Positions 1-6,781 of a DNA stretch of 7,431 nucleotides are shown piece by piece. The notes below the pieces were generated by a model, which saw nothing but the letters and a program-made list of their open reading frames with translations, searched no databases and was not told where the DNA came from. Origin of the DNA: Eubacterium sp. (lineage in GTDB: Bacteria; Bacillota; Clostridia; Oscillospirales; Acutalibacteraceae); the NCBI GenBank assembly GCA_029059925.1, contig JAIDVA010000357.1, positions 1 through 7,431 on the forward strand. Direction: 5' to 3'. Position numbers and translations under genes: made by a program. Numbering within the stretch: the stretch's first letter is position 1; the number at the start of each line of letters is the position of its first letter.

Positions 1-209
1 CCCACACTGCATACTATATCAAATTTCTCAGTTGTTTCTGTAAGAGCAAGAGTCTGACGAACGATGAGCTTGAGTGTCTCAAGGCCGAAGTAATCGTCAA
101 TGTCTCTGTCATTGATTGTGATTTTGCCGGTACCTGCATAAACACGTACACGAGCTACAGATTCTTTTCTTCTACCTGTTCCGTAGAAATAAGGATTTGT
201 TTCGTACAT
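1..209 (-). CDS. rpsI: 30S ribosomal protein S9 (partial, N-terminal 69 residues)
   Basis: This is the N-terminal part of ribosomal protein S9, a small-subunit protein whose C-terminal tail reaches the P-site tRNA; that tail lies outside the window. Reading the minus strand from the ATG at 209-207 gives MYETNPYFYGTGRRKESVAR and then the segment around TGKITINDRDIDDYF, both hallmarks of bacterial S9 (YxGTGRRKxxVAR, then G.G...N.R....YF). A strong ribosome binding site, GGGAGGT at 224-218, sits 8 nt before the ATG. The gene starts 16 nt after the rplM stop, so it is co-transcribed with rplM as in most bacteria. The frame is open to the window edge; nothing suggests damage. Confidence 0.96.
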   Translation of the reverse strand, partial: MYETNPYFYGTGRRKESVARVRVYAGTGKITINDRDIDDYFGLETLKLIVRQTLALTETTEKFDIVCSV

Positions 210-225
210 AATTCAGATACCTCCC

Positions 226-654
226 TTATAATTCCCAAGCTTCAGGCTTCTGAGCCTCGTGCTTGTGGTCAGCACCCTTGAAGATGCGACATCTTGTGAG
301 CTGCTTTCTGCCCTGAGTGGTGTCCGGAACCATACCCTTAACAGCAAGCTGCATAGCAAAGTCACTCTTTTCTTTCATAAGAGTGCCGTACTTAACTTCC
401 TTAAGGTTACCGATGTAACCTGTGTGATGCTGATAAAGCTTCTTGTTGAGCTTGTCGCCTGTAAGAACAGCCTTGTCAGTATTGATGATGATTACGAAAT
501 CTCCGCAGTCTACGTTTGGCATAAAGATTGGCTTGTGCTTACCTCTGAGAAGAACAGCAGCTTCAGCAGCTACACGTCCGAGAGGCTTGTCAGCAGCATC
601 AATAATATACCACTTGCGCTCGATTTCGTCAGCTTTTGGCATAAATGTTGACAT
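226..654 (-). CDS. rplM: 50S ribosomal protein L13
   Basis: Ribosomal protein L13 is a large-subunit protein that binds 23S rRNA early in assembly. The 142-residue product has the family length and landmarks: MSTFMPKADEIERKWYIIDA at the start, PLGRVAAEAAVLLRGKHKP, the NVDCGDFVIIIN segment, YQHHTGYIGNLKE, AVKGMVP and a C-terminal KPEAWEL. I place the start at the ATG at 654-652, not the in-frame TTG two codons upstream, because GGAGGA (668-663) then lies 8 nt before it and L13 proteins commonly begin MSTF. It is the first gene of the rplM-rpsI operon, read from the promoter at 744-772 through a structured leader. Confidence 0.97.
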   Translation of the reverse strand: MSTFMPKADEIERKWYIIDAADKPLGRVAAEAAVLLRGKHKPIFMPNVDCGDFVIIINTDKAVLTGDKLNKKLYQHHTGYIGNLKEVKYGTLMKEKSDFAMQLAVKGMVPDTTQGRKQLTRCRIFKGADHKHEAQKPEAWEL

Positions 655-683
655 AATCAATATCCTCCGAATTCAAATTTTAA

Positions 684-737
684 ATATTAACTGCACGGCT
701 TGCTTTTTGTATCTATGTGCAGTCGTTTTCATATTGC
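684..737 (-). promoter_or_regulatory. rplM 5' leader hairpin (candidate L13 autoregulatory leader)
   Basis: The transcript from the rplM promoter should have a leader of about 80 nt. Within it, ACTGCAC (723-717) pairs perfectly with GTGCAGT (696-690), forming a 7-bp stem around a 20-nt loop that holds a GCAAGCC segment. Firmicutes are known to carry an L13 leader element upstream of rplM-rpsI, thought to let L13 repress its own synthesis. Position and a closed stem agree with that, but I cannot run the covariance model, so membership of that family is inference. No run of T follows the stem, so it is not a terminator. Confidence 0.5.
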
Positions 738-743
738 TTGAAT

Positions 744-772
744 ATAATAGCATAGAGATATTTGATAGTCAA
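744..772 (-). promoter_or_regulatory. Sigma-A promoter of rplM-rpsI
   Basis: On the minus strand, the -35 box TTGACT (772-767) and the -10 box TATTAT (749-744) are separated by exactly 17 bp. A TG one base before the -10 (TGCTATTAT) makes it an extended -10. Both hexamers match consensus at five of six positions. Transcription should start near 738-736, leaving a leader of about 80 nt before rplM. Confidence 0.85.
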
Positions 773-884
773 CAAAAATTTAAAAATAATTTTATAATAT
801 AGGTGTATTTCTTCTGTTTTCTCATTTTTTCTCGTTTAATCATATCAAAATCGAATTTATTATTTATGAAATGGAGGCGTTTTT

Positions 885-1085
885 TTGGACGGCTGTTCGC
901 TTAATTTAACGATATCTGCTCTCGCATGTGCAATTGCAAAGGGTAAAACTAATGATGAGCTTACTATTTTATCCGTATTTTTTAATCAGCTTGGGGATGC
1001 GATTGAGACCATTCAGGCAGGCAATGAAATATGCTGCAAGAATAACAATGGCAGCAATAATAATGATACTTTAAATATAACTTGA
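885..1085 (+). CDS. Small DUF6774-like protein of unknown function, TTG start
   Basis: This is a 66-residue protein. It resembles the small, uncharacterised DUF6774 proteins of Clostridia, recognised here from memory by the pattern C...(I/V)SALACAIAK....DEL..L...F.QLGD....I, with Cys4 and Cys15 at the N-terminal end and CC at residues 50-51. The tail from residue 53 is low complexity and Asn-rich (NNNGSNNND). The start is a TTG at 885, supported by GGAGG at 873-877 seven nt upstream; no in-frame ATG fits. There is no signal peptide and no convincing membrane span, so it is probably cytoplasmic. A weak promoter is possible (TTTAAT 835-840, 17 bp, TATTAT 858-863), but its start point would fall almost on the ribosome binding site. 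The stop codon overlaps the -35 box of the metF promoter, so it is probably a separate unit. Its function is unknown. Confidence 0.72.
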   Translation: MDGCSLNLTISALACAIAKGKTNDELTILSVFFNQLGDAIETIQAGNEICCKNNNGSNNNDTLNIT

Positions 1086-1110
1086 ATTCCTACCAATGTG
1101 GTAGTATAAT
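1082..1110 (+). promoter_or_regulatory. Sigma-A promoter of the metF-metH operon
   Basis: The -35 box TTGAAT (1082-1087) and a perfect -10 TATAAT (1105-1110) are spaced by 17 bp. The -35 overlaps the TGA of the preceding small gene. Transcription should start near 1117, giving a leader of about 43 nt. That is too short for a SAM (S-box) riboswitch, T-box or cobalamin riboswitch, and none is visible. Control therefore probably acts at the DNA, through the inverted repeat inside the spacer. Confidence 0.82.
1090..1104 (+). promoter_or_regulatory. Inverted repeat in the metF promoter spacer (candidate operator)
   Basis: CTACC (1090-1094), AATGT, then GGTAG (1100-1104) is a perfect 5-bp inverted repeat with a 5-nt centre. 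It fills the spacer and ends directly against the -10 box. A dimeric regulator bound here would block RNA polymerase. The nearest candidate is the Rrf2-family protein encoded by the same operon (4875-5267); Rrf2 dimers bind short palindromes of this general kind. The site is seen directly; the pairing with that regulator is inference. Confidence 0.5.
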
Positions 1111-1159
1111 ATCCTATGTAAATTGGAGACTATTATATTAGTAAGGAATGTTATATGTT

Positions 1160-2026
1160 ATGAAAATAAGTGAAATACTCAATAATAAGAATGTAACTGT
1201 TTCCTTTGAGGTTTTCCCTCCGAAGGAGTGGGTAAAAATCGCTGATACTAAAAAAGTTATCAGTGAAATGGTTAAGGACAAGCCGTCTTTTATGAGTGTC
1301 ACCTATGGTGCATCAGGCACAACCAGCGGTTATACGACTGAGATTGCAAATGCAATTCACGAGGGCGGGGTTACGCCGCTTTCACATCTTACCTGCTTAA
1401 CCTCAACAAAGGAAAAGATTAATTCTGTCCTTGATGAGCTTGAGGAAAATGGTGTTGAAAATATACTTGCACTCAGAGGCGATATCCCAAAGGATTTTGT
1501 TATGAGCGAGGCGCAGTATTATCATCACGCTTATGAGCTTGTTAATGAGATTAAGGCAAGGAATCATTTTTGCATTGGCGGAGCGTGCTATCCTGAGGTA
1601 CATCCTGAATCAGCAAACAGGGTGGAGGATATTGCACATCTTAAAGAAAAGGTTGACTGCGGTATTGATTTTTTAACAACACAGATGTTTTTTGACAACG
1701 AAAAGTTTTATAACTTCCGTGAGATGTGTGCTATTAAAGAGATTAATGTGCCGATCATTGCCGGCATTATGCCGATTACTAATGCAAAGCAGATTAAGAG
1801 AAGTGTTGAACTTTCAAACTGCTCATTGCCTAAAAAATTTGAAAGGATTATGGAGCGTTTCGTCGAAAATCCGGATGCTATGAAGCAGGCCGGTATTATA
1901 TATGCAACCGAGCAGATAATAGATTTAATGGCAAACGGCGTTAATAATATTCATATTTATACTATGAACAAGCCTGATGTTGCACATCAGATTATGGAAG
2001 GACTGTCAGCAATTATTAATGAATAA
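1160..2026 (+). CDS. metF: Methylenetetrahydrofolate reductase
   Basis: This cytoplasmic flavoenzyme reduces 5,10-methylene-THF to 5-methyl-THF, the methyl donor for MetH. The 288-residue length matches the single-domain bacterial MetF TIM barrel. Visible signatures are VSFEVFPPK with the active-site Glu at residue 17, the SVTYGASGTT segment, HLTCLTST, LALRGDIP with Asp108 (equivalent to the E. coli Asp120 near FAD), ACYPEVHPES, and LTTQMFFDNEKFYNF with Gln175. I chose the ATG at 1160, not the in-frame ATG at 1148, because AAGGA at 1143-1147 would abut the earlier start with no spacing. At 1160 the spacing is 12 nt, slightly long, and the protein begins MKISEIL as expected for the family. No MetV partner (the Fe-S subunit of acetogen MetF) is nearby. 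It is the first gene of the operon and overlaps the next by 8 bases. Confidence 0.95.
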   Translation: MKISEILNNKNVTVSFEVFPPKEWVKIADTKKVISEMVKDKPSFMSVTYGASGTTSGYTTEIANAIHEGGVTPLSHLTCLTSTKEKINSVLDELEENGVENILALRGDIPKDFVMSEAQYYHHAYELVNEIKARNHFCIGGACYPEVHPESANRVEDIAHLKEKVDCGIDFLTTQMFFDNEKFYNFREMCAIKEINVPIIAGIMPITNAKQIKRSVELSNCSLPKKFERIMERFVENPDAMKQAGIIYATEQIIDLMANGVNNIHIYTMNKPDVAHQIMEGLSAIINE

Positions 2027-2576
2027 GGCAGAGATTTTGCGTTACCTTCGCACCTCATCAAAAACAGATGACGAAAGACTTTTATCACTGATTGATGACT
2101 GCTGTGCAGAGGTTAATGAATGTGTAAAGCCCAAAACCCTTCACAGGATATTTGACTGTGAGGTAACGGATGACAGCTTAATAATAGGTGATATTGTGTT
2201 TAGCAGTAAACGCCTTGCAGGTACAATCAAGGGCTGTAAGCGGGTATGCATTTTCGGTGCTACGCTTGGCACGGAATGTGACAGATTGCTGAGAACTTAC
2301 GGTGCAACAGATGTTACGCGTGCAATGGTGCTGCAGGCTTGCCTTGCCTCAAAGATTGAGGAGGTCTGCGACAGCCTTGAGGATAATCTGAAAGAAGAGG
2401 GTATGGCTCTTCGTCAGAGATATTCACCCGGTTATTTTGATTTGGATATAAATGAGAATAAAAAAATATTTGAAATGCTTGAGCTGACCAAAAGAATAGG
2501 CTTAACTTTGACAGAGACCTGCCAGATGGTGCCTACAAAGTCAGTTACAGCGATTATAGGTATTGAAAATGATTAG
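2019..2576 (+). CDS. Free-standing methionine synthase reactivation (SAM-binding) domain protein
   Basis: This 185-residue protein corresponds to the C-terminal activation domain of MetH, which binds S-adenosylmethionine and supports reductive methylation when the cobalamin cofactor slips to inactive Cob(II)alamin. The diagnostic segments are RYSPGY at residues 134-139 (RPAPGY in E. coli MetH) and GLTLTETCQMVPTKSVTAIIG around residues 160-181 (family pattern G..LTE...M.P..SV). The start is the ATG at 2019, giving the ATGAATAA overlap with the metF stop; the frame is open upstream but that part lies within metF. The closest GGAAGGA is 17 nt before the start, so translation is probably coupled to metF. 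It lies directly before a MetH lacking this domain, as in Thermotoga maritima, where the two parts are separate genes. It probably works in trans with the MetH at 2569-4875. Confidence 0.88.
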   Translation: MNKAEILRYLRTSSKTDDERLLSLIDDCCAEVNECVKPKTLHRIFDCEVTDDSLIIGDIVFSSKRLAGTIKGCKRVCIFGATLGTECDRLLRTYGATDVTRAMVLQACLASKIEEVCDSLEDNLKEEGMALRQRYSPGYFDLDINENKKIFEMLELTKRIGLTLTETCQMVPTKSVTAIIGIEND

Positions 2577-4875
2577 ATTTTTTGACGGCGGAATGGGCAG
2601 TATGCTCAAACTGGCAGCAGGTGAGCTGCCCGAAAAACTGAATATTAACGAGCCTGACAGAGTATTTGCAGTTCACAAGGGATATGCAGATGCAGGTGCT
2701 CAGTTTATTACAGCCAACACCTTTGGTGCAAATTCACTTAAATATGATAATGTTGATGAGCTTGTAAAGGCAGGTGTGGTGCTGGCTAAAAAAGCAGGCA
2801 AAAAGGTCGCACTTGATATCGGTCCGTCAGGCAAGCTGTTAAAGCCGATGGGCGATCTTGATTTCGAAAGGGCAGTTGAGCTTTTTGCAGAGGTTGTTAA
2901 TGCAGGTAAGGACGGCTCGGATGTTGTTATTATTGAGACAATGAGTGATACCTATGAGCTGAAGGCAGCGGTGCTTGCGGCTAAGGAAAACTGTGATTTG
3001 CCTGTTATTGCATCGATGATTTTTGATGAAAAGGGCAGACTTCTCACAGGCGGTGACGTTAAATCTGCCTGTGCAATGCTTGAAGGACTCGGTGTCGATT
3101 ATGTTGGTGTGAACTGCGGACTTGGTCCGAAACAGATGATACCCCTTGTAAAAGCAATGAGGGCTTGTACTTCACTGCCGATTATTGTTATGCCGAATGC
3201 GGGATTGCCCGAATCTGTTAACGGACAGACGGTTTATAATGTGTCACCCGAGGAATTTGCCGAGGATATGCTTGAAATTGCTAAAATTGGTGTGTCCATT
3301 CTTGGTGGCTGCTGCGGTACAACGCCTGCTCATATCAAGGCCATGATTGAGCTTTGTAAGGATGTGCCTGATTCAGTACCCGACAAGAAAGATGATACTA
3401 TTGTATGTTCCTATTCAACTGCTGTATCTATCGGTAAAAAGCCTGTTGTAATCGGTGAACGAATCAATCCTACGGGCAAAAAGCTGTTTAAAGAGGCACT
3501 TCGTAATCATGATATGGATTATATTATTAAAGAAGGACTTTCACAGTACGACAAGGGTGCACATATTCTTGATGTAAATGTCGGCCTGCCTGAGATTGAC
3601 GAGGTTAAAATGCTCAGTGATGCGGTATTCAATCTGCAAAGTGTTCTTCCTGCACCGCTTCAGCTTGATTCATCAGATGCTGCTGCACTTGAAAAGGCAA
3701 TGCGTATTTATAACGGTAAGCCAATGGTTAATTCAGTTAACGGCAAGCAGACCTCTATGAATGAGATTTTTCCGCTTGTTAAAAAATACGGCGGTGTTGT
3801 TGTATGTCTTTGTCTTGATGAAAATGGTATTCCCGAAACAGCACAGGGCAGAATTGATATTGCAAAAAAGATTATTGCAACTGCACAGGAATATGGTATT
3901 GAGAAAAAAGACCTTGTTGTTGATGCACTTACAATGACAATTTCAACAAACAAGGATAATGCGATAGAAACCTTGAAGGCAGTTAATTATATAAGAAATG
4001 AGCTTGGTGTGGGAACGGTTTTAGGTGTGTCGAACATCAGCTTCGGTTTGCCAAAGCGTGATGCAATCAACACAGCTTTCTTTACCCTTGCACTTGAAAA
4101 CGGACTTTCAGCAGGTATTATCAATCCGCTCAGTGAGCCGATGATGAATGCGTATTATTCCTTTAATGCACTTATGGGCTATGATGATAACTGCACGGAA
4201 TATATTGAATCCGTAACAGCAACGCAGAGTACTGCTCCTTCAACCTCAAATCTTGATTTAAAAACGGCTATTATCAAGGGAATCAAAGAGGATGCGGGAA
4301 TCTGTGCAAAAGAGCTTTTAAAGGACACGCAGCCGCTTGATATTATTAATGAATATATTATCCCGGCGCTTGATGTTGTCGGTGATGGTTTTGAGAAAAA
4401 TAAGGTTTTCCTGCCTCAGCTTCTTATGAGTGCCGATTCAGCCAAGGAAGCTTTCAGCGTAATTAAAGAGCATCTTGTTTTGTCAGGGCAGGAAAAGAAA
4501 AGTGAAAATAAAATTGTAATTGCTACGGTTGAGGGCGATATTCATGATATCGGCAAGAATATTGTTAAGGTTCTGCTTGCAAATTACGGCTTTGATGTTA
4601 TTGATTTAGGCAAGGATGTTAAGTGTGAAACCGTGCTTGAAGAGACAATTAAGAATGATTGTAAGCTTGTTGCGCTTTCAGCACTTATGACAACTACTGT
4701 ACCGAATATGGAAAAAACAATTAAGCTGATTCATGAAAATACAGACGCCAAGGTAATGGTTGGCGGTGCAGTGCTTACTAAATCCTATGCCGATATGATT
4801 GATGCAGACTTTTATGCAAAGGATGCAATGGAGAGTGTACGAATTGCAAAGTCATTCTTCGGGGGTGAAGCATAA
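2569..4875 (+). CDS. metH: Cobalamin-dependent methionine synthase, without activation domain
   Basis: MetH transfers the methyl group of 5-methyl-THF through methylcobalamin to homocysteine, giving methionine and THF. Domains in order: homocysteine-binding barrel, residues about 1-275 (FFDGGMGSML at the start, zinc ligands Cys183 in VNCGLGP and Cys248-Cys249 in GGCCGTTP); pterin-binding barrel, about 290-545 (GERINPTGKK from 296, then DVNVGLPEID and LQLDSSD); helical cobalamin cap, about 565-640 (FLPQLLMSADSAKEAF); and the Rossmann B12 domain to the end, with D657-I-H659-D-I-G, His659 being the lower cobalt ligand, and a later VGGAVLT loop. At 768 residues it lacks only the fourth, activation domain of the roughly 1200-residue E. 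coli enzyme; that is encoded just upstream. The start is the ATG at 2569 (ATGATTAG overlap with the preceding stop), preferred over the TTG at 2563. All key residues are present. Confidence 0.96.
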   Translation: MIRFFDGGMGSMLKLAAGELPEKLNINEPDRVFAVHKGYADAGAQFITANTFGANSLKYDNVDELVKAGVVLAKKAGKKVALDIGPSGKLLKPMGDLDFERAVELFAEVVNAGKDGSDVVIIETMSDTYELKAAVLAAKENCDLPVIASMIFDEKGRLLTGGDVKSACAMLEGLGVDYVGVNCGLGPKQMIPLVKAMRACTSLPIIVMPNAGLPESVNGQTVYNVSPEEFAEDMLEIAKIGVSILGGCCGTTPAHIKAMIELCKDVPDSVPDKKDDTIVCSYSTAVSIGKKPVVIGERINPTGKKLFKEALRNHDMDYIIKEGLSQYDKGAHILDVNVGLPEIDEVKMLSDAVFNLQSVLPAPLQLDSSDAAALEKAMRIYNGKPMVNSVNGKQTSMNEIFPLVKKYGGVVVCLCLDENGIPETAQGRIDIAKKIIATAQEYGIEKKDLVVDALTMTISTNKDNAIETLKAVNYIRNELGVGTVLGVSNISFGLPKRDAINTAFFTLALENGLSAGIINPLSEPMMNAYYSFNALMGYDDNCTEYIESVTATQSTAPSTSNLDLKTAIIKGIKEDAGICAKELLKDTQPLDIINEYIIPALDVVGDGFEKNKVFLPQLLMSADSAKEAFSVIKEHLVLSGQEKKSENKIVIATVEGDIHDIGKNIVKVLLANYGFDVIDLGKDVKCETVLEETIKNDCKLVALSALMTTTVPNMEKTIKLIHENTDAKVMVGGAVLTKSYADMIDADFYAKDAMESVRIAKSFFGGEA

Positions 4876-5267
4876 TGATGATTTCAACTAAGGGCAGGTA
4901 TGCTCTTATGATTATGACCTATATTGCCGAGCATCAGGGTGATGGTCCTGTATCACTTAAGGATATAGCTGAAAATAAAGGTATGGGCATCAAATATCTT
5001 GAAATCATTGTTGCATCGCTCACAAAGGCTGGTTTGCTTGAAAGCTCACGCGGTAAGAATGGCGGCTACAGACTTAATAAAAGCCCTGAGAAATACACTC
5101 TCTCAGCAATTCTTCATGTGGCAGAGGGAAGCTTGGCTCCTGTTGCGTGTGTGGAGAGTGATTGCTGTGACAATGCTCCGAATTGTAAAACTCATAAGAT
5201 GTGGTGTGAGCTTGATGAATTGATAGAGAATTATCTATCATCAAAAACTCTTGCCGATATATTATAA
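4875..5267 (+). CDS. Rrf2-family regulator with IscR-like Fe-S ligands
   Basis: This is a 130-residue winged-helix DNA-binding protein of the Rrf2 family. It opens with ISTKGRYALMIM, followed by the helix-turn-helix (about 27-50: VSLKDIAENKGMGIKYLEII) and the wing RGKNGGYRL (59-67). The effector region has Cys92, Cys97, Cys98, Cys104, His107 and Cys111. Cys92, Cys98, Cys104 and His107 coincide in numbering with the [2Fe-2S] ligands of E. coli IscR, so cluster binding is likely. CymR-type Rrf2 proteins lack these cysteines. The ATG at 4875 overlaps the metH stop by one base (TAATG), with GGGGGTGA at 4861-4868; the ATG at 4878 is an alternative start. It is the fourth gene of the met operon and probably regulates it, perhaps through the repeat at 1090-1104. 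Its identity as Rrf2 is firm; ligand and targets are inferred. Confidence 0.9.
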   Translation: MMISTKGRYALMIMTYIAEHQGDGPVSLKDIAENKGMGIKYLEIIVASLTKAGLLESSRGKNGGYRLNKSPEKYTLSAILHVAEGSLAPVACVESDCCDNAPNCKTHKMWCELDELIENYLSSKTLADIL

Positions 5268-5306
5268 ATCTGATATTGCAGTCTTTATGAATGTGAGGAT
5301 AAGGTT

Positions 5307-6689
5307 ATGAATATCGTATTTGAAAAAAATTGGTCAACTGACAATAATGGCGTTCCTCTGCTTGACAGTGAGGTTGAACGTTATATATCTGTTACCCCAA
5401 ATGAAAATCAGCTAAGACTTGCCGAGAAGCCTTTTTACTGCTTTATTCATTTTGGTATGAATACTGCTACTGCCAGAGAATGGGGAACAGGTGCTGAGTC
5501 GGTCAAGGATTTTACAATCAAATCAATCGACGCAAGACAGTGGGTATCCGTAATAAAGCAAAGCGGTGCAACAGGTATTATTTTAACCTGCAAGCATCAC
5601 GATGGTTTTTGCCTGTGGGAGAGTGATTATACTGACTTTTCTGTTAAATATTCGGATTTTAATGGTGATATCGTAAAAATGCTGTCTGATGAATGTCACC
5701 GTCAGAATATGGATTTTGGTGTTTACCTTTCACCGTGGGATATGCACGATAAACGCTATGGCACATCTGCATATAATGATTATTTCTGCAATCAGCTTAC
5801 TGAACTGCTTACAAATTATGGCGAGGTGTTCGAGGTCTGGTTCGACGGTGCAAAGGGTAAGGATGCTGTGGATTTTGATTATGACTGGCAAAGATACTTT
5901 GATTTAATACATAAATTACAGCCCAAAGCGAATATGGCAATCTGCGGTCCTGATATCCGCTGGGTAGGCAATGAGGGCGGCAAAACCCGAAAAAGCGAAT
6001 ATTCTGTCGTTCCACGCTCCCTGAGAGATGCTGAAGGCGTTATGGAAAAAAGTCAGCAGGATGAGTCACAGGCTGCTGAGCTTCAAAACTACAAATCAAC
6101 AGATGAGGATCTTGGTTCAAGAGCTGTTCTTTCAAAAAACAGCAGTCTTTGCTGGTATCCTGCCGAGGTTGATGTATCAATCAGAAGAGGCTGGTTCCAT
6201 TCCAAAAATGAAAATATAACCGTTAAATCTCCTAAAAAGCTTTTTAATATTTATGTTAATTCCGTTGGCAATAACTGCACGCTGCTTTTAAATGTGCCGC
6301 CGAATGCAAGCGGTGTAATTGATAAAAGAGATGTTAAGGCACTTCGCTTGTTAGGTGAAAAAATCAATGGAATAACAAGCAGTCCGATTGCTGTATATAA
6401 CCCGGGTGAGCTTTCAGCTAATGACGGATATCTTGAATACAGCTTTGACAGTGTTAAGAAAATGAGATATGCGGTTATTGAAGAGGATATTGCTCACAGT
6501 CAGCGTATTGAGCTGTTTGATTTTTATATCAAAAAGCCGAATGGCAAATATATTAAAATGTACAGCGGTACAGTAATTGGCTCTAAAAAAATCATACCGA
6601 TAAAAGGTAAAAAATGTATTGGCGCCTGCCTTGTTATCCGACAGTCACGCAGTAACCCTGTCATCAAATCGATAGGTCTTTATGAATAA
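5307..6689 (+). CDS. GH29 alpha-L-fucosidase (probably intracellular)
   Basis: This is a retaining alpha-L-fucosidase that would release fucose from oligosaccharides. The 460 residues contain the GH29 barrel (about 30-340) with FIHFGMNTATAREWGTG, ILTCKHHDGFCLW, GVYLSPWDMH and EVWFDGAKG, where Asp180 is the expected nucleophile. Glu223 in RWVGNE, 43 residues later, is a good candidate for the acid/base. The REWGTG and RWVGNE motifs recall the alpha-1,3/1,4-specific subfamily B, but I hold that loosely. The C-terminal 110 or so residues look like a beta-rich accessory domain that I cannot name. There is no signal peptide, so imported fucosylated oligosaccharides are the likely substrate. GAGGA (5295-5299) lies 7 nt before the ATG. 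The gene follows the Rrf2 gene by 39 nt with no clear promoter or terminator between, so read-through from the met operon is likely. Confidence 0.92.
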   Translation: MNIVFEKNWSTDNNGVPLLDSEVERYISVTPNENQLRLAEKPFYCFIHFGMNTATAREWGTGAESVKDFTIKSIDARQWVSVIKQSGATGIILTCKHHDGFCLWESDYTDFSVKYSDFNGDIVKMLSDECHRQNMDFGVYLSPWDMHDKRYGTSAYNDYFCNQLTELLTNYGEVFEVWFDGAKGKDAVDFDYDWQRYFDLIHKLQPKANMAICGPDIRWVGNEGGKTRKSEYSVVPRSLRDAEGVMEKSQQDESQAAELQNYKSTDEDLGSRAVLSKNSSLCWYPAEVDVSIRRGWFHSKNENITVKSPKKLFNIYVNSVGNNCTLLLNVPPNASGVIDKRDVKALRLLGEKINGITSSPIAVYNPGELSANDGYLEYSFDSVKKMRYAVIEEDIAHSQRIELFDFYIKKPNGKYIKMYSGTVIGSKKIIPIKGKKCIGACLVIRQSRSNPVIKSIGLYE

Positions 6690-6693
6690 AAGC

Positions 6694-6724
6694 AAACAGC
6701 CCGTCAGAAAGACGGGCTGTTTTT
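6694..6724 (+). terminator. Intrinsic terminator after the fucosidase gene
   Basis: AAACAGCCCGTC (6694-6705) pairs fully with 6711-6722 across an AGAAA loop. The 12-bp stem has a GC-rich core and runs into TTTTT (6720-6724). It begins 5 nt after the fucosidase stop and should end the metF-to-fucosidase transcript. The A run on the left arm lets it also act, less strongly, on the minus strand, where it would stop transcription from the XRE gene at 6760-6981. Confidence 0.92.
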
Positions 6725-6758
6725 GTCTCACAACACTTCTTAAATAAAGGGTTATATA

Positions 6759-6781
6759 TTTACTTTATTGGGTAATTTATA
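6759..6781 (+). repeat. 23-bp direct repeat, left copy
   Basis: This 23-bp sequence (begins TTTACTTTAT, ends GTAATTTATA) recurs exactly, in the same orientation, at 7361-7383, 602 bp away. Flanking bases on either side do not match, so the repeat is sharply bounded. This copy encodes the last six residues and the stop of the minus-strand XRE gene. The two copies bracket the regulator module, as the att cores of a small integrated element would, but no integrase is visible. Confidence 0.85.

Noticed and set aside
259..802. Plus-strand open frames across and beyond rplM (259-651 and 443-802)
   Set aside because: They lie antisense to a clear ribosomal protein gene, match no family I recognise, and lack ribosome binding sites.
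1111..1159. Possible SAM, T-box or cobalamin riboswitch before metF
   Set aside because: The leader is only about 43 nt and contains none of the required conserved helices.
3708..3953. Minus-strand 81-residue frame inside metH, and a similar 66-residue frame at 1403-1603 inside metF
   Set aside because: Both are shadows of strongly conserved genes, without family resemblance or a start site.
5221..5240. Inverted repeat TGATAGA / TCTATCA near the 3' end of the Rrf2 gene
   Set aside because: It lies inside codons for LIENYLSS, has no T run after it, and is too short and A/T-rich to call a terminator or operator.
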